Of a DNA stretch of 64,000 bases, positions 1-8,422 are shown piece after piece. The stretch is from assembly GCF_024055795.1 (NCBI RefSeq), contig NZ_JAMXMY010000003.1:1-64000 (forward strand). The letters are read 5' to 3'. How positions within the stretch are numbered: position 1 is the first letter of the stretch; each line of letters opens with the position of its first letter. The notes below the pieces were generated by a model. It worked only from the letters and a program-made list of their open reading frames with translations. It did no database searches and was not told where the DNA came from. The position numbers and the translations under genes are program-made. Origin of the DNA: Actinoallomurus purpureus (GTDB lineage Bacteria; Actinomycetota; Actinomycetes; Streptosporangiales; Streptosporangiaceae).

Positions 1-935
1 AGGGCGTCGCCCCCGTCGGGCAGCCGGTCCCCCCACCAGAAGCGGTAGCTCAGCCGCTCGCCGGTCAGCCCGAAGTAGTCCGCCGTAGCGTCCAGGAGCC
101 CGCGGGCCTGCTCCGCGTCGACGTGGCCGGCCGCCTGAGTGACGGCCTTGTCGACCGCGGGCCGGTAGGCGGCGGAGTTCTCCTTCTTCACGGCGTATTG
201 CACGTCCTGTGCCTCGCTGTACCGGCCGCCGATGCGGAACTTCACGCTGAGCTGTCCCAGCCGCGCCCCGGGGACGTCGGTCAGCACGGCACCGTGGTCG
301 GTCCGGACCGTTCGCACCACGCGGTACGCGGTGCCGTTCTTGTCGTGGGCGATGGCCGGTGACACCTTGACGTCCGTCATCGTCGGCGGACCGAGGACCA
401 GCAGCGGGCCGGTGTCACCGACGTACCAGACGATCGGGTCCGGGCGGCTGCTGTCGGCCATGAGGCTTTCATCGTCCATGGCGCGTGGCGCGGCACCCGA
501 GGCGCCCTGCCACACCGTGGTCCCCGCCGACCGCCCGCGCCCGGTGACGACCACGGCGACACGGTGCCGTCCGTCGTCGTGCGCGTAGAGGACGTGCTCA
601 ATGTCGCCCCCATGGTCTCGGCGCAGCGCCTCCTCGCTCAGCGCCCCCAGGAACGCCTTGTCACCGGCGAGCGAGCCGCGCAGCGGCCAGTGCAGCGCGT
701 CGTCGTGCCTCGCGGACATCGGCCCCCCGCGCGAGGCGAGGCCACGCAGCGCGGTGGGCGCGCCGACCGCCAGGACGGCACTGACCGCCAGTGCCCCGGC
801 GACGACGGCCCGCCGGCGCCGGCGGGCGCGGACGATGCGACGCACGGTGGCCGGATAGGGATCCGGGTCGGTCGGGACGCTCCGGGCCCGGGCCGCGAAG
901 GTCTCCCGCAGTTCGTCTTCCAGGTTCGTGCTCAT
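1..935 (-). CDS. CU044_5270-type membrane protein paired with a sigma factor (3' end outside window)
   Basis: The reading frame starts at ATG 935, overlapping the sigma-factor stop as ATGA, and is still open at base 1, so the C-terminus is missing. At least 311 codons are visible. The protein begins MSTNLEDELRETFAAR, has an Arg-rich stretch around residues 38-47 and one hydrophobic segment around 48-63, then a large hydrophilic, presumably extracytoplasmic part. This cytosolic N-terminus, single membrane segment and outer domain match CU044_5270-family proteins that sit next to SigE or ECF factors. A role as anti-sigma or sensor is inferred from context only. It is co-transcribed with the sigma gene. 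Confidence 0.75.
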   Translation of the reverse strand, partial: MSTNLEDELRETFAARARSVPTDPDPYPATVRRIVRARRRRRAVVAGALAVSAVLAVGAPTALRGLASRGGPMSARHDDALHWPLRGSLAGDKAFLGALSEEALRRDHGGDIEHVLYAHDDGRHRVAVVVTGRGRSAGTTVWQGASGAAPRAMDDESLMADSSRPDPIVWYVGDTGPLLVLGPPTMTDVKVSPAIAHDKNGTAYRVVRTVRTDHGAVLTDVPGARLGQLSVKFRIGGRYSEAQDVQYAVKKENSAAYRPAVDKAVTQAAGHVDAEQARGLLDATADYFGLTGERLSYRFWWGDRLPDGGDA

Positions 936-1444
936 CGGTCCCTCCGTACGGTCTCGGGTTCGCGTTCCAACACGACGCGCAGCCGGTCCAGGCCACGCGA
1001 GGTCTGGCTCTTCACCGTGCCGAGCGAGCAGTCAAGGACACGGGCCACCTCCGCCTCCGGCAGATCCTCGAAGTAGCGCAGCACGAGAACGGAACGCATC
1101 CGGGGCGGGAGGGTCAGCACCGCCGACCACAGCTCGTCCCGGACGTCGTAGGCGGCGTGCGGATCGGCGGAGGCCGGTTCCGGCAGGACGTCCGTCAGGT
1201 GCTCGGCGACCCGCTTCCGGCGCCATCGGCTGTTGTTGAGGTTGATCAGGATCCGCCGTATGTAGACCTCGGGGGCGTCCAACCGCCGGATGCGCGTCCA
1301 GTGACGATGCGCCCGGACCAGGGCCGTCTGCACCAGGTCCTCGGCCTGCCCGTGGTCACCCGTCAGTAGGTACGCCGTACGCCGGAGGGCGTGCCACCGT
1401 GCGGCGACGAACTCCCGGAACTGCTCTTCGGCTTCCGCGTTCAC
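932..1444 (-). CDS. SigE-family (ECF-like) RNA polymerase sigma factor
   Basis: A 170-residue sigma-70-like factor that would direct RNA polymerase to a specific promoter set. Region 2 is visible around residues 14-70 (LLTGDHGQAEDLVQ, then W and R residues). Region 4 lies near the C-terminus, with a helix-turn-helix around EAEVARVLDCSLGTVKSQTS. GTG 1444 is chosen because GGAG lies about 5 bases upstream; an in-frame GTG at 1486 would add 14 poorly conserved residues. Its stop overlaps the start of the CU044_5270-like partner. It is divergent from the LCP gene with about 125 bp between them, which must hold both promoters. The signal sensed cannot be told from sequence. Confidence 0.88.
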   Translation of the reverse strand: MNAEAEEQFREFVAARWHALRRTAYLLTGDHGQAEDLVQTALVRAHRHWTRIRRLDAPEVYIRRILINLNNSRWRRKRVAEHLTDVLPEPASADPHAAYDVRDELWSAVLTLPPRMRSVLVLRYFEDLPEAEVARVLDCSLGTVKSQTSRGLDRLRVVLEREPETVRRDR

Positions 1445-1568
1445 ACCACTCCGACGGCGCGCTGAGGCGGAAAGGTTGAACCGCACTCGGAAGAATGATG
1501 ATCCAGATGGGGTGAATCATCCGGGAAGGTGACGCGAGCAGTTGGTTCTTCCCTCTACGGTGGTGACC

Positions 1569-2606
1569 ATGAGTAATCGGCCGGAGCAGGGACGGGTCGG
1601 CGCGCCATCGTACGCCGGCACGCCGGGATCGTACGACCATGACGGCGCACCGCGGCGGCGGCCCCGCTGGGGGCGCCGCCTGCTGATCGCCTTCCTCGTC
1701 CTCCTGCTGCTGCTCGTGGGCGGCTACTTCTACCTCGACTCGCGGCTGCACCGCATCGACGTCTTCGAGGACTACGCCGGACGTCCGGGCGACACGCCGG
1801 GAACGAACTGGCTGATCGTCGGCTCCGACAGCCGCGAGGGCCTCTCGGCATCGCAGCGGAAGTCGTTCGCCACCGGCAAGGCCGCGGGGCGCCGGACGGA
1901 CACGATGATGCTGCTGCACACCGGCGACCACGGCACGACGCTGGTGAGCCTGCCCCGCGACTCGTACGTCCCGATCCCCGGTCACGGATCGAACAAGCTG
2001 AACGCCGCGTTCGCCTTCGGGGGCCCGAAGCTCCTCGTCCGCACGGTCGAGCAGGCGACGAAGATCCGGATCGACCACTACGCGGAGATCGGCTTCGCCG
2101 GGTTCGTCGGCATGACCGACGCGGTCGGCGGGGTGCGGATGTGCCTGCAGGAGCCCATGAAGGACCACAAGGCGGGCATCGACCTCAAGGCGGGCTGCCA
2201 GACGCTGAAGGGCGGGCAGGCCCTCGGCTTCGTCCGCAGCCGTGCGTTCGCCCGCGCCGACCTGCAGCGGGTCGAGAACCAGCGGAAGTTCCTCGCCGGG
2301 CTGGTGCACAAGGCCACCAGCCCTGGCGTGCTGCTGAACCCGTTCCGGATCATCCCGTTCGCGCTGCGCTCCACTGACAACTTCGCGGTGGACCAGGACG
2401 ACCACCTGTACAACCTGGTGGGCTTCGCCTCGGCGATGCGCGGCGTCACCAACGGCGACGGCCTGACGACGACGGTCCCGGTCGGTGGTGTCGGCTCGGC
2501 GGCGGGCGTCGGGGAGTACATCACGTGGGACACCTCGCGGGCCGGGACGCTGTTCCGCGACCTGCGCGAGGACCAGCCGGTGCCGAGGAGCTTCGGCACC
2601 CGGTAG
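1569..2606 (+). CDS. LytR-CpsA-Psr (LCP) family cell-wall glycopolymer ligase
   Basis: A 345-residue membrane-anchored LCP protein. The family transfers glycopolymers such as arabinogalactan or teichoic-acid-type polymers from a lipid carrier to peptidoglycan outside the membrane. A Pro/Arg-rich cytoplasmic head is followed by one membrane segment around residues 37-58. The LCP core then shows NWLIVGSDSR, RTDTMMLLH, SLPRDSYV and GFVRSRAFARADLQR, which contain the Arg and Asp residues that bind polyprenyl phosphate in the family. ATG 1569 is preferred; TTG 1542 and GTG 1560 and 1563 are in-frame alternatives with no better ribosome site. A strong hairpin follows the gene. The exact polymer substrate is unknown. 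Confidence 0.88.
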   Translation: MSNRPEQGRVGAPSYAGTPGSYDHDGAPRRRPRWGRRLLIAFLVLLLLLVGGYFYLDSRLHRIDVFEDYAGRPGDTPGTNWLIVGSDSREGLSASQRKSFATGKAAGRRTDTMMLLHTGDHGTTLVSLPRDSYVPIPGHGSNKLNAAFAFGGPKLLVRTVEQATKIRIDHYAEIGFAGFVGMTDAVGGVRMCLQEPMKDHKAGIDLKAGCQTLKGGQALGFVRSRAFARADLQRVENQRKFLAGLVHKATSPGVLLNPFRIIPFALRSTDNFAVDQDDHLYNLVGFASAMRGVTNGDGLTTTVPVGGVGSAAGVGEYITWDTSRAGTLFRDLREDQPVPRSFGTR

Positions 2607-2614
2607 CGCACCGG

Positions 2615-2653
2615 GAGCCCGGCGCCCGCCGACTCGAGGCGGGCGCCGGGCTC
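2615..2653 (+). terminator. GC-rich hairpin after the LCP gene
   Basis: A perfect 16-bp stem (2615-2630 with 2638-2653) with a 7-base loop begins 8 bases after the LCP stop codon. It has no T-tract, as is common for actinobacterial terminators. Confidence 0.75.
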
Positions 2654-2792
2654 GGGGGCGTACCGCCCGGCCCGGGGGGCACCGGAAACTTTTGCCGTTT
2701 CAGGTCACCGCTTTGCGGGGAGCCGCTGCTGTCCGCGGCCATAACTGGGAAGTTACTCCTTGTATCTCACTCGATGCGGGGAGTGACTCGCG

Positions 2793-2951
2793 ATGAAGAA
2801 GACATTCAAGTGGGGGGGCCTGGCGTTCCTGGCGTTCTACCTCATCAGCCGGCCGCACAGCGCGGCGAACGTCGTACACGGAGCGCTCGGCGGCATCAGC
2901 GGTGCGGCGAACTCGCTGTCCACCTTCGTCAGCGACCTGCCGAACAAGTAG
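2793..2951 (+). CDS. Small conserved-type actinobacterial protein, 52 aa
   Basis: A 52-residue ORF starting MKKTFKWGGLAFLAFYLIS and ending SDLPNK. GGGGAG lies 9 bases before ATG 2793, a good ribosome site. The hydrophobic segment at residues 8-19 is short and may be a membrane anchor or amphipathic helix; the rest is Ala/Gly/Ser-rich. Similar tiny proteins with Lys-rich starts and an AANxVHGAxxG-like stretch occur widely in actinomycetes, as recalled rather than searched. No function is known. It ends exactly where the convergent DUF72 gene ends, with no spacer. Confidence 0.72.
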   Translation: MKKTFKWGGLAFLAFYLISRPHSAANVVHGALGGISGAANSLSTFVSDLPNK

Positions 2952-3830
2952 TCACGAGGACGGGGCGAGCAGCGCGGCCAACTGGGCCGCGTTGCGCTGT
3001 GCGTAGTCCCGGTAGCAGTTGTTGAGGAGTACGTGCGTGGTGTCGGCGTCCTCGGCGAGCCTCCGCACCCGGGGCGCCCACTCCTTCAGCTCCTGCTCTG
3101 AGTAGAGGTAGCCGAAACGCTGATGGATGTCCTTGCTGTCCCACTTGTCGGAGTGGCCGTGGAAGCGCACCACGGCCAGGTCGGACGTCGCGGCCAGCAC
3201 CGGCGGGATCGAACTCGGATACCCCTGCGGCATGTCCACGCTGACGTACGGCACGTCGTACCTGCGCAGAAAGTCCAGCGTCTCCTCGCGGTTGTCCTCG
3301 CTCATCCAGGTCCGGTTGCGGAACTCCACGCAGACGCGCATCGGCTCGCACCGGCGCTTGGCCTGCAGGATGTACTCCTTGTTCGCCCGGCCGATCGGGA
3401 ACCACTGCGGGAACTGGAACAGCAGCGCGCCGAGTCGGCCCGCCTCGTGCAGCGGCCACAGCGAGTCGAGGAACCGCCGCCAGACCTCCTCGACCACGTC
3501 CCCGGGGACGTCCCGCAGGTACACCCTCTTCTTGTCCGGCACCCGCTCCCGCAGCTCCTTGTAGAGCGCGTCGCGGCGGGTCGGATGCTGCGTCAGCAGC
3601 GAGAAGGCCTTGACGTTGAACGTGAAGCCCGCCGACGTGCGATCCCGCCAGTAGCCGACCGTCCGCTCGGCCGGCGGGGCATAGTACGTGGAGTCGACCT
3701 CGACCAGCGGGAACCTGGACGCGTAGTACTTCAGGCGTTCCTCGGCCGTCTTCACGTGCGGGGGGTACCAGTCGGTCTCCAGGAGTGTCTTGTCCGTCCA
3801 CGACGCGGTGCCGACCAGGATCTCGCCCAT
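2952..3830 (-). CDS. DUF72 (YecE-like) TIM-barrel protein
   Basis: A 292-residue protein starting MGEILVGTASWTDKTLL, which fits the DUF72/YecE family. Typical signatures are the N-terminal VGTASWTD, VEVDSTYYA, GFTFNVKAFSLLTQHP, LLFQFPQWF, CVEFRNRTW and the late VVRFHGH. The family adopts a TIM-barrel fold and its biochemical role is unestablished. It is divergent from the glutathione-peroxidase gene with only 24 bases between the two start codons. A TAGTCT hexamer ends 6 bases before its ATG, so the mRNA may be leaderless. Confidence 0.87.
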   Translation of the reverse strand: MGEILVGTASWTDKTLLETDWYPPHVKTAEERLKYYASRFPLVEVDSTYYAPPAERTVGYWRDRTSAGFTFNVKAFSLLTQHPTRRDALYKELRERVPDKKRVYLRDVPGDVVEEVWRRFLDSLWPLHEAGRLGALLFQFPQWFPIGRANKEYILQAKRRCEPMRVCVEFRNRTWMSEDNREETLDFLRRYDVPYVSVDMPQGYPSSIPPVLAATSDLAVVRFHGHSDKWDSKDIHQRFGYLYSEQELKEWAPRVRRLAEDADTTHVLLNNCYRDYAQRNAAQLAALLAPSS

Positions 3831-3854
3831 GTCTTCAGACTAGAATTCGGAACC
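3831..3854. promoter_or_regulatory. Back-to-back leaderless-type promoters sharing CTA
   Basis: Plus strand: TAGAAT (3841-3846) ends 8 bases before GTG 3855. Minus strand: TAGTCT (3842-3837) ends 6 bases before ATG 3830. Both fit the TANNNT -10 of actinobacteria at the distance expected when transcription starts on the start codon. The two hexamers overlap by two bases, so polymerases on the two strands may compete. Confidence 0.5.
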
Positions 3855-4340
3855 GTGTCGATCTATGAAGTGGACATCGAGCGCCTTCAGGGCGGGCCCG
3901 CGGACCTCGGTCAGTACCGCGGCAAGACCGTTCTCATCGTGAACGTCGCCTCCAAGTGCGGCCTCACCCCGCAGTACGAAGGCCTCCAGCGGCTCCAGGA
4001 GACCTACGCCGACCGCGGGTTCACCGTGCTGGGCGTGCCGTGCAACCAGTTCGCCGGCCAGGAGCCCGGGACGGCCGAGGAGATCGCCGACTTCTGCTCG
4101 GCGACGTACGGCGTCGACTTCCCGCTCACCGAGAAGCTCGACGTCAACGGCGAGCACCGGCACCCGCTGTACGCCGAACTCGTCACCGTCCCGGACGCCG
4201 GCGGGTACACCGGCGACATCCGGTGGAACTTCGAGAAGTTCCTCATCGGCCCGGACGGCACCATCGTCGCGCGGTTCGACCCGCGCATGGAGCCGGACAC
4301 CGACGAGGTCATCGAGGCGATCGAGAGATCCCTCACCTGA
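3855..4340 (+). CDS. Glutathione peroxidase-like (thiol peroxidase) protein
   Basis: A 161-residue GPx-family protein that would reduce hydroperoxides. In actinomycetes the electron donor is more likely thioredoxin or mycothiol than glutathione. Visible signatures are NVASKCGLTPQY with the peroxidatic Cys (around residue 35), the LGVPCNQFAGQEPG block with the conserved Gln, and WNFEKFLIGPDG with the Trp and Asn of the catalytic tetrad. GTG 3855 is chosen because it fits the family N-terminus (SIYEVDIERL) and a -10 box sits directly upstream. The next gene starts 6 bases after its stop, suggesting an operon. Confidence 0.9.
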   Translation: MSIYEVDIERLQGGPADLGQYRGKTVLIVNVASKCGLTPQYEGLQRLQETYADRGFTVLGVPCNQFAGQEPGTAEEIADFCSATYGVDFPLTEKLDVNGEHRHPLYAELVTVPDAGGYTGDIRWNFEKFLIGPDGTIVARFDPRMEPDTDEVIEAIERSLT

Positions 4341-4345
4341 TCCAG

Positions 4346-4801
4346 GTGGCGGTGTGCGGCCCCCGGGACTGCACCGACGCCGAGCGCGACGCCGCGTACG
4401 AGGTCGGCAGGCTGCTGGCCGGGCGCGGCGCGGTCGTGCTCTGCGGCGGCTACACCGGTGTCATGGCTGCCGTGACGGAGGGGGCCCGCGCCGCCGGCGG
4501 CCTCGTGGTCGGCGTCCTCTCCCGGCCCGACCGGGAGGGCGCCGCCCCGGGCCTGAGCGCCGCGATCGCCACCGGCCTGGGAGAGGCGCGCAACGCCGTC
4601 CTCGTGGCCTCCGCCGACGCCGTCATCGTCATCGGCGGCTCCTGGGGGACCCTGTCGGAGCTGGCCCTGGCCATGCGGCGGGGCGACGTCCCCGTCGTGC
4701 AGCTGGGCGGCTGGCAGGTGCTCGACGGGCGCGGTGAGCCGCTGCCCGGCCCACGGCGCGCGGCGACCCCCGAGGAGGCCGTACGCCTCGCGGGCCTGTA
4801 G
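4346..4801 (+). CDS. TIGR00725-type LOG-like Rossmann protein
   Basis: A 151-residue protein with a Rossmann-like nucleotide-binding fold of the TIGR00725/LOG-related group. It shows VAVCGPRDCT at the start, then VVLCGGYTGVMAAVTEGA, and IVIGGSWGTLSELALAM near residue 95-115. The GGxxGT and E pattern resembles the PGGxGTxxE motif of lysine decarboxylase/LOG proteins, though here the Pro position is Ile. Cytokinin-riboside hydrolase activity therefore should not be assumed. GTG 4346 gives the family start; no good Shine-Dalgarno is present, but it lies 6 bases after the peroxidase stop, so translational coupling is likely. Confidence 0.78.
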   Translation: MAVCGPRDCTDAERDAAYEVGRLLAGRGAVVLCGGYTGVMAAVTEGARAAGGLVVGVLSRPDREGAAPGLSAAIATGLGEARNAVLVASADAVIVIGGSWGTLSELALAMRRGDVPVVQLGGWQVLDGRGEPLPGPRRAATPEEAVRLAGL

Positions 4802-4902
4802 CGGCGGAGCCATCGCCCGCCGGTCACGCGGCGACACCGGCACACCGCGTACGACGCCGTACCGCAGGCGACGACCGGCGCGCCGCTCTCGTGACGGGCG
4901 TC

Positions 4903-5490
4903 TCAGGCCAGCAGCGCCTCGATCCGGGCGACGGAGTCCGGTCCGGCGAGTTCGACCGGCGGAACGGGCCCGTCGGCCAGCCGGTCGGCCAGCGCGGAGA
5001 CCGCCTCGGCTCGGCGAACGACGTAATCGAGCTCCTCATCACGCGGCGGGCGGCCGCCCAGCAGGGTGGCGACCTCGACGAGCGCGAGATGCCCGGCGTC
5101 CAGCGCCATCCCCGGCCCGGTGGTACGGCGCAGCCGGCCGTACGCGGTGACGAGGCGGCGCACCGACGCGTGGGACACATCGAGCGGCACGCCGCGGTCG
5201 AGGGCTTTCGCCTGCCGCCTGAGCCTGCGGCGGCGCACCGCGCGCAGCGCCGCGGCCTGGGCGGGCAGGGCGAGACCCAGCGCGAGGCAGGCGACCGCCA
5301 CGACGGTCAGCCAGGCGGGCAGCCCGGCCACGAGGACGGCGACGAGCAGGGCGGCGCCGCCGGCGGCGAGCACCGCCTCGGGGACGCCCATCCCCGCCTC
5401 CTGCCCTTCGGCGGGCTCGCGGCCGTCCGCCACCGCCGGCGCGTCGACGAGCGGACCGGTCCGGTGCGGGACGATGACCTGCGACGGCAT
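4903..5490 (-). CDS. Uncharacterised membrane protein, 195 aa
   Basis: Starts at ATG 5490 (MPSQVIVPHRTG). About 35 polar residues are followed by two adjacent hydrophobic stretches (around 38-58 and 59-80) forming a membrane hairpin, a basic run (RAVRRRRLRRQAK), then a cytoplasmic helical domain to the end (DELDYVVRRAEAVSALADRLAD). I do not recognise a named family. Actinobacterial genomes carry many such two-helix proteins with a C-terminal coiled or helical domain. It is convergent with the TIGR00725 gene. The upstream stretch to 5685 is non-coding and carries the SDR promoter. Confidence 0.7.
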   Translation of the reverse strand: MPSQVIVPHRTGPLVDAPAVADGREPAEGQEAGMGVPEAVLAAGGAALLVAVLVAGLPAWLTVVAVACLALGLALPAQAAALRAVRRRRLRRQAKALDRGVPLDVSHASVRRLVTAYGRLRRTTGPGMALDAGHLALVEVATLLGGRPPRDEELDYVVRRAEAVSALADRLADGPVPPVELAGPDSVARIEALLA

Positions 5491-5685
5491 GATCCAATTA
5501 TCGACCGGGCCGACCGGCGTCAAACGGCCACCCGGCCGGAGTGTCGGGTGAACGGAAGATCGCGAGGCGCTTGGTAAGGGTCCGGCTCGCCGAGCGGACG
5601 CCCGCAGAGCCGACCGGGAGGCTCCCCGGTTCTCCACGGAGACCGAAACGCGTTCTAGTATGGTCCGCCAGTGGAGGTGGCGCGC

Positions 5686-6609
5686 ATGCCCAAGTGGACC
5701 ACCGGTGAGATCCCCGATCTCACCGGGAGACGAGCCGTCGTCACGGGCGCCAACAGCGGGCTCGGCCTGCGGACCGCGCTCGAACTGGCCCGCCACGCGG
5801 CCACCGTGATCCTCGCCTGCCGGAGCGCGGAACGAGGCCGCGCGGCCCTGGAGCAGATCCGTGCGGCCGTGCCCGGGTGCGATGTCGCGCTCGGCTCCCT
5901 CGACCTGGCGGACCTGGCCTCCGTCCGTGCCTTCGCCGAGGAGCACGGCGCGTCAGGGCTCGACCTGCTCGTCAACAACGCCGGCGTGATGGCCCTGCCG
6001 CGCCGGACGACCGCCGACGGGTTCGAGCTGCAGTTCGGTACCAACCATCTCGGGCACTTCGCGCTCACCGGTCTGCTGCTGCCCGCCCTGCTCGACCGTC
6101 CCGGCGCGCGGGTCGTCACGGTGACGAGCATGATGCACTGGCTCGGGCGCCTCGACTTCGACGATCTCGACGGCGAGCGCCGGTACGGGAAGTGGACGGC
6201 CTACTGCCGGTCCAAGCTCGCCAACCTGGTCTTCGCCAAGGAACTCGACCGCTGTGCCCAGGGGCGCCTGACCAGCGTCGCGGCCCATCCCGGGTACGCC
6301 GCGACGAACCTGCAGCAGGCCGGCCCCCGCATGAGCGGCAGCCGGATCGGCGAGATGCTCACCGGTGTGGCCAACACGCTCATCGCCCAGTCCGACGCCG
6401 CGGGCGCACAGCCCACGCTGTACGCGGCGACCGCCCCGGAGGTGCGCGGCGGGCAGTGCTACGGCCCGCGCGGGCCGGGGCAGAGCCGAGGAGCCCCGCG
6501 CCGCGTACCGACGCTGCGCAAGGCGGACGACCCCGAACTCGGCCGCCGCCTCTGGGAGATCTCCGAGAAGCGCACCGGCGTCACCTACGACCTGCTGCGG
6601 CAGACCTGA
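5686..6609 (+). CDS. SDR family oxidoreductase (retinol dehydrogenase-like)
   Basis: A 307-residue short-chain dehydrogenase/reductase. It has the cofactor motif TGANSGLG (around 23-30), an R in LACRSAERG suggesting NADPH preference, NNAGVM, a serine in VTVTSMMHW, and the YCRSK catalytic pair in place of the classical YxxxK. Length and layout fit the RDH11/WWOX-like branch. ATG 5686 is chosen over the in-frame GTG 5671 because GGAGGTGG (5672-5679) lies 6 bases upstream of it and overlaps the GTG. A TAGTAT -10 candidate lies at 5656-5661. The substrate is unknown. Confidence 0.88.
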   Translation: MPKWTTGEIPDLTGRRAVVTGANSGLGLRTALELARHAATVILACRSAERGRAALEQIRAAVPGCDVALGSLDLADLASVRAFAEEHGASGLDLLVNNAGVMALPRRTTADGFELQFGTNHLGHFALTGLLLPALLDRPGARVVTVTSMMHWLGRLDFDDLDGERRYGKWTAYCRSKLANLVFAKELDRCAQGRLTSVAAHPGYAATNLQQAGPRMSGSRIGEMLTGVANTLIAQSDAAGAQPTLYAATAPEVRGGQCYGPRGPGQSRGAPRRVPTLRKADDPELGRRLWEISEKRTGVTYDLLRQT

Positions 6610-6673
6610 CCGGCCAGCCAGCCGCCGAGCCAGGCGCAACTGATCAGCCGCATTCGCCTTACGTCTATGGAGA

Positions 6674-7372
6674 TCATCGGCTCTCCAAGTCGTCGAGCCA
6701 GCGGCCATCCCGCTCGAGGACCTCGGTGATGAACCGTGCCGCCGCCGCGCGATCACCCTCGGTGTCACGGCTGATGAGGGAAGTTGCATCATCAGGGACC
6801 GGCTGCCCGCGCTCAGCCGCAGGAACCTTGAGCTCGTTGAACCCTGGACCTGCGGCCGGGTCCCAGTCGAGGGTGGCGGGGATGGCGCCTTCCATGGTGA
6901 GGAGCCAGCGCTTGACCTCCACGCCGGAGCCGCCGCTGTACCCGCCGAGGCCGTCGGTGGCCACGACCCGGTGGCACGGCACGACGATCGGGATCGGGTT
7001 GGACCCCATGATCGAGCCGATCGCCCGTGCGGGAACGCCCGTGCCGCTGAGGTCGGCCAGCCGCCCGTACGTGACCGTCTCGCCGTAGGACACCCCGGCG
7101 TACAGCTTCTCCAGGACCTCTCTCTGGGCGCCGGACGTGTGGCGCCAGTCGATGGGGAGGTCGAAGCCGCGCAGCCCGTCCGCGAAGTAGGCGGTCAGCT
7201 GTTCCCGTACGGGCTCCGTGCGCGCCGGGGCGTCGGCCAGTGGGAGTCCCGAGCGCAGCAGCGCGCGGGCGCGCGGGGTGTCCCGGAAGGACAGCCCGCA
7301 CAGGCCTTCGGCGGTGCAGGCGAACGCCAGCCGGCCCAGCGGCGTCTCCAGTGATCCGATCGCGACATCCAC
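6674..7372 (-). CDS. ogt: Methylated-DNA--[protein]-cysteine S-methyltransferase with a C-terminal extension
   Basis: A DNA-repair protein that moves the methyl group from O6-methylguanine to its own cysteine. The active-site block IPIVVPCHRVV is present (Cys around 133), with the Arg-finger helix SGTGVPARAIGSIMGSNP before it and the GGYSGG loop after it. The usual end of the family is near VEVKRWLLTMEGA. Here about 65 further residues follow (GFNELKVPAAERGQ to LDDLESR), so the 232-residue protein is longer than the usual 160-180. The extension could be a gained tail or read-through into former intergenic DNA. It stands alone, convergent with the SDR. Confidence 0.9.
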   Translation of the reverse strand: MDVAIGSLETPLGRLAFACTAEGLCGLSFRDTPRARALLRSGLPLADAPARTEPVREQLTAYFADGLRGFDLPIDWRHTSGAQREVLEKLYAGVSYGETVTYGRLADLSGTGVPARAIGSIMGSNPIPIVVPCHRVVATDGLGGYSGGSGVEVKRWLLTMEGAIPATLDWDPAAGPGFNELKVPAAERGQPVPDDATSLISRDTEGDRAAAARFITEVLERDGRWLDDLESR

Positions 7373-7630
7373 CCTCTCTTCCTATCAATCCGCAGGGACG
7401 GACGCTCGCGAGAATCCGACATCGTGTCCGTTCAGCGGTGGTCGCGGTGCCGGTACGGCCGGTCGGCTGGCGCACGCCCTGGAGGAGTACGCCCGGGGTG
7501 CCCCGTTCCGCCCGCGGGCCATCTACACGGGCCCGCCCCGTGACGTGTGAGAAGGGGCCGCTGAGCAGGGACCGCGTCGTTCGGGCGGACCCGGGCCGGG
7601 ACGCGCCGGACGGGCGGGTACGCTCAAGAC

Positions 7631-7981
7631 GTGCGACGGTTCTTCAAGCCCGGCTGGCTCGGACTCCACCTGATCGCCATTGTGCTGATCGGCGTGTTCC
7701 TGCTGGCCGGCTGGTGGCAGCTGGCGCGTGCCCAGGGCGGCAATCTGCAGAGCTGGGCGTACGTCATCGAGTGGCCGATGTTCGCGATCTTCGTGGTCGC
7801 GATGTGGGTCCGGATGGTGCGGGACGAGCTGCGCGGCGAGACGGGTGACCCGGGCACGGTGACCCCGTCCGGAGCCGCGCCGTCGCGCCGGCACGCTGCA
7901 ATCGACGATGGGGACGACGAGGAGCTGGCGGCCTACAACCGCCGCCTCGCCCGGCTGAACGACGAGGCGTCGCGCGCCTGA
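7631..7981 (+). CDS. Small conserved actinobacterial membrane protein next to DUF3817
   Basis: A 116-residue protein with two membrane helices (around 8-27 and 42-60) and a charged cytosolic tail ending NRRLARLNDEASRA. Visible features are GWLGLHLIAIVLIGVFLLAGWWQLARA and SWAYVIEWPMFAIFVVAMWVRM. From memory, proteins with GWW, SWAY and EWP elements recur immediately upstream of DUF3817 genes in actinomycetes; their function is unknown. TACGCT (7619-7624) ends 6 bases before GTG 7631, so the transcript may be leaderless. The DUF3817 gene follows after 28 bases, so they likely form an operon. Confidence 0.8.
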   Translation: MRRFFKPGWLGLHLIAIVLIGVFLLAGWWQLARAQGGNLQSWAYVIEWPMFAIFVVAMWVRMVRDELRGETGDPGTVTPSGAAPSRRHAAIDDGDDEELAAYNRRLARLNDEASRA

Positions 7982-8009
7982 CGGCGCGGGCCTCACGGAG
8001 GGACGACCC

Positions 8010-8345
8010 GTGCAAGGAGCGGTGACCCGCTATCGCGTCATGGCGTACGTGACCGGTGTACTGCTGATCGTGCTGTGCTTCGTCGCGGTGCCGCTGAAGC
8101 TGTTCGCGCACAACGGGGTGCTCTCCACCGTCATCGGGATCCCCCACGGCATGATCTGCTACCCGCTGTACCTCCTGGCGACCTTCGACCTGTACCGCCG
8201 GGTCCGCTGGCCGCTGAGCAAGATGGTGGTGATCGTGCTGGCGGGGATCGTTCCGTTCCTGGCCTTCTACGTCGAGCGCCGGGTGGTGGCCGAGCTCCGC
8301 GAGCGGGCCGTCCCGGCCCCCCGCACCGACGCCGCCGGCGTCTGA
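8010..8345 (+). CDS. DUF3817 family membrane protein
   Basis: A 111-residue protein with three membrane segments and the DUF3817 pattern: RYRVMAYVTGVLLIVLC, a conserved HG in GIPHGMICYPLYLLATFDL, and a third helix before a basic tail. Its role is unknown. GTG 8010 is supported by GGAGGG 7 bases upstream. It forms a two-gene unit with the preceding small membrane protein. Confidence 0.87.
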   Translation: MQGAVTRYRVMAYVTGVLLIVLCFVAVPLKLFAHNGVLSTVIGIPHGMICYPLYLLATFDLYRRVRWPLSKMVVIVLAGIVPFLAFYVERRVVAELRERAVPAPRTDAAGV

Positions 8346-8389
8346 GTCTCGATCACGGTCTGGACCGTACGATCGCGCGTGGGCTATCT

Positions 8390-8414
8390 TTGACTGCGTC
8401 AACTTAATCGTTGA
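8390..8414 (+). promoter_or_regulatory. Overlapping palindromes, probable MarR autoregulatory operator
   Basis: TTGAC-TGC-GTCAA (8390-8402) overlaps TCAAC-TTAATC-GTTGA (8399-8414). These two inverted repeats sit 9 bases before the start of the MarR-GNAT gene, where repressor binding would block the promoter and ribosome site. Confidence 0.65.
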
Positions 8415-8422
8415 GGTGGTCA

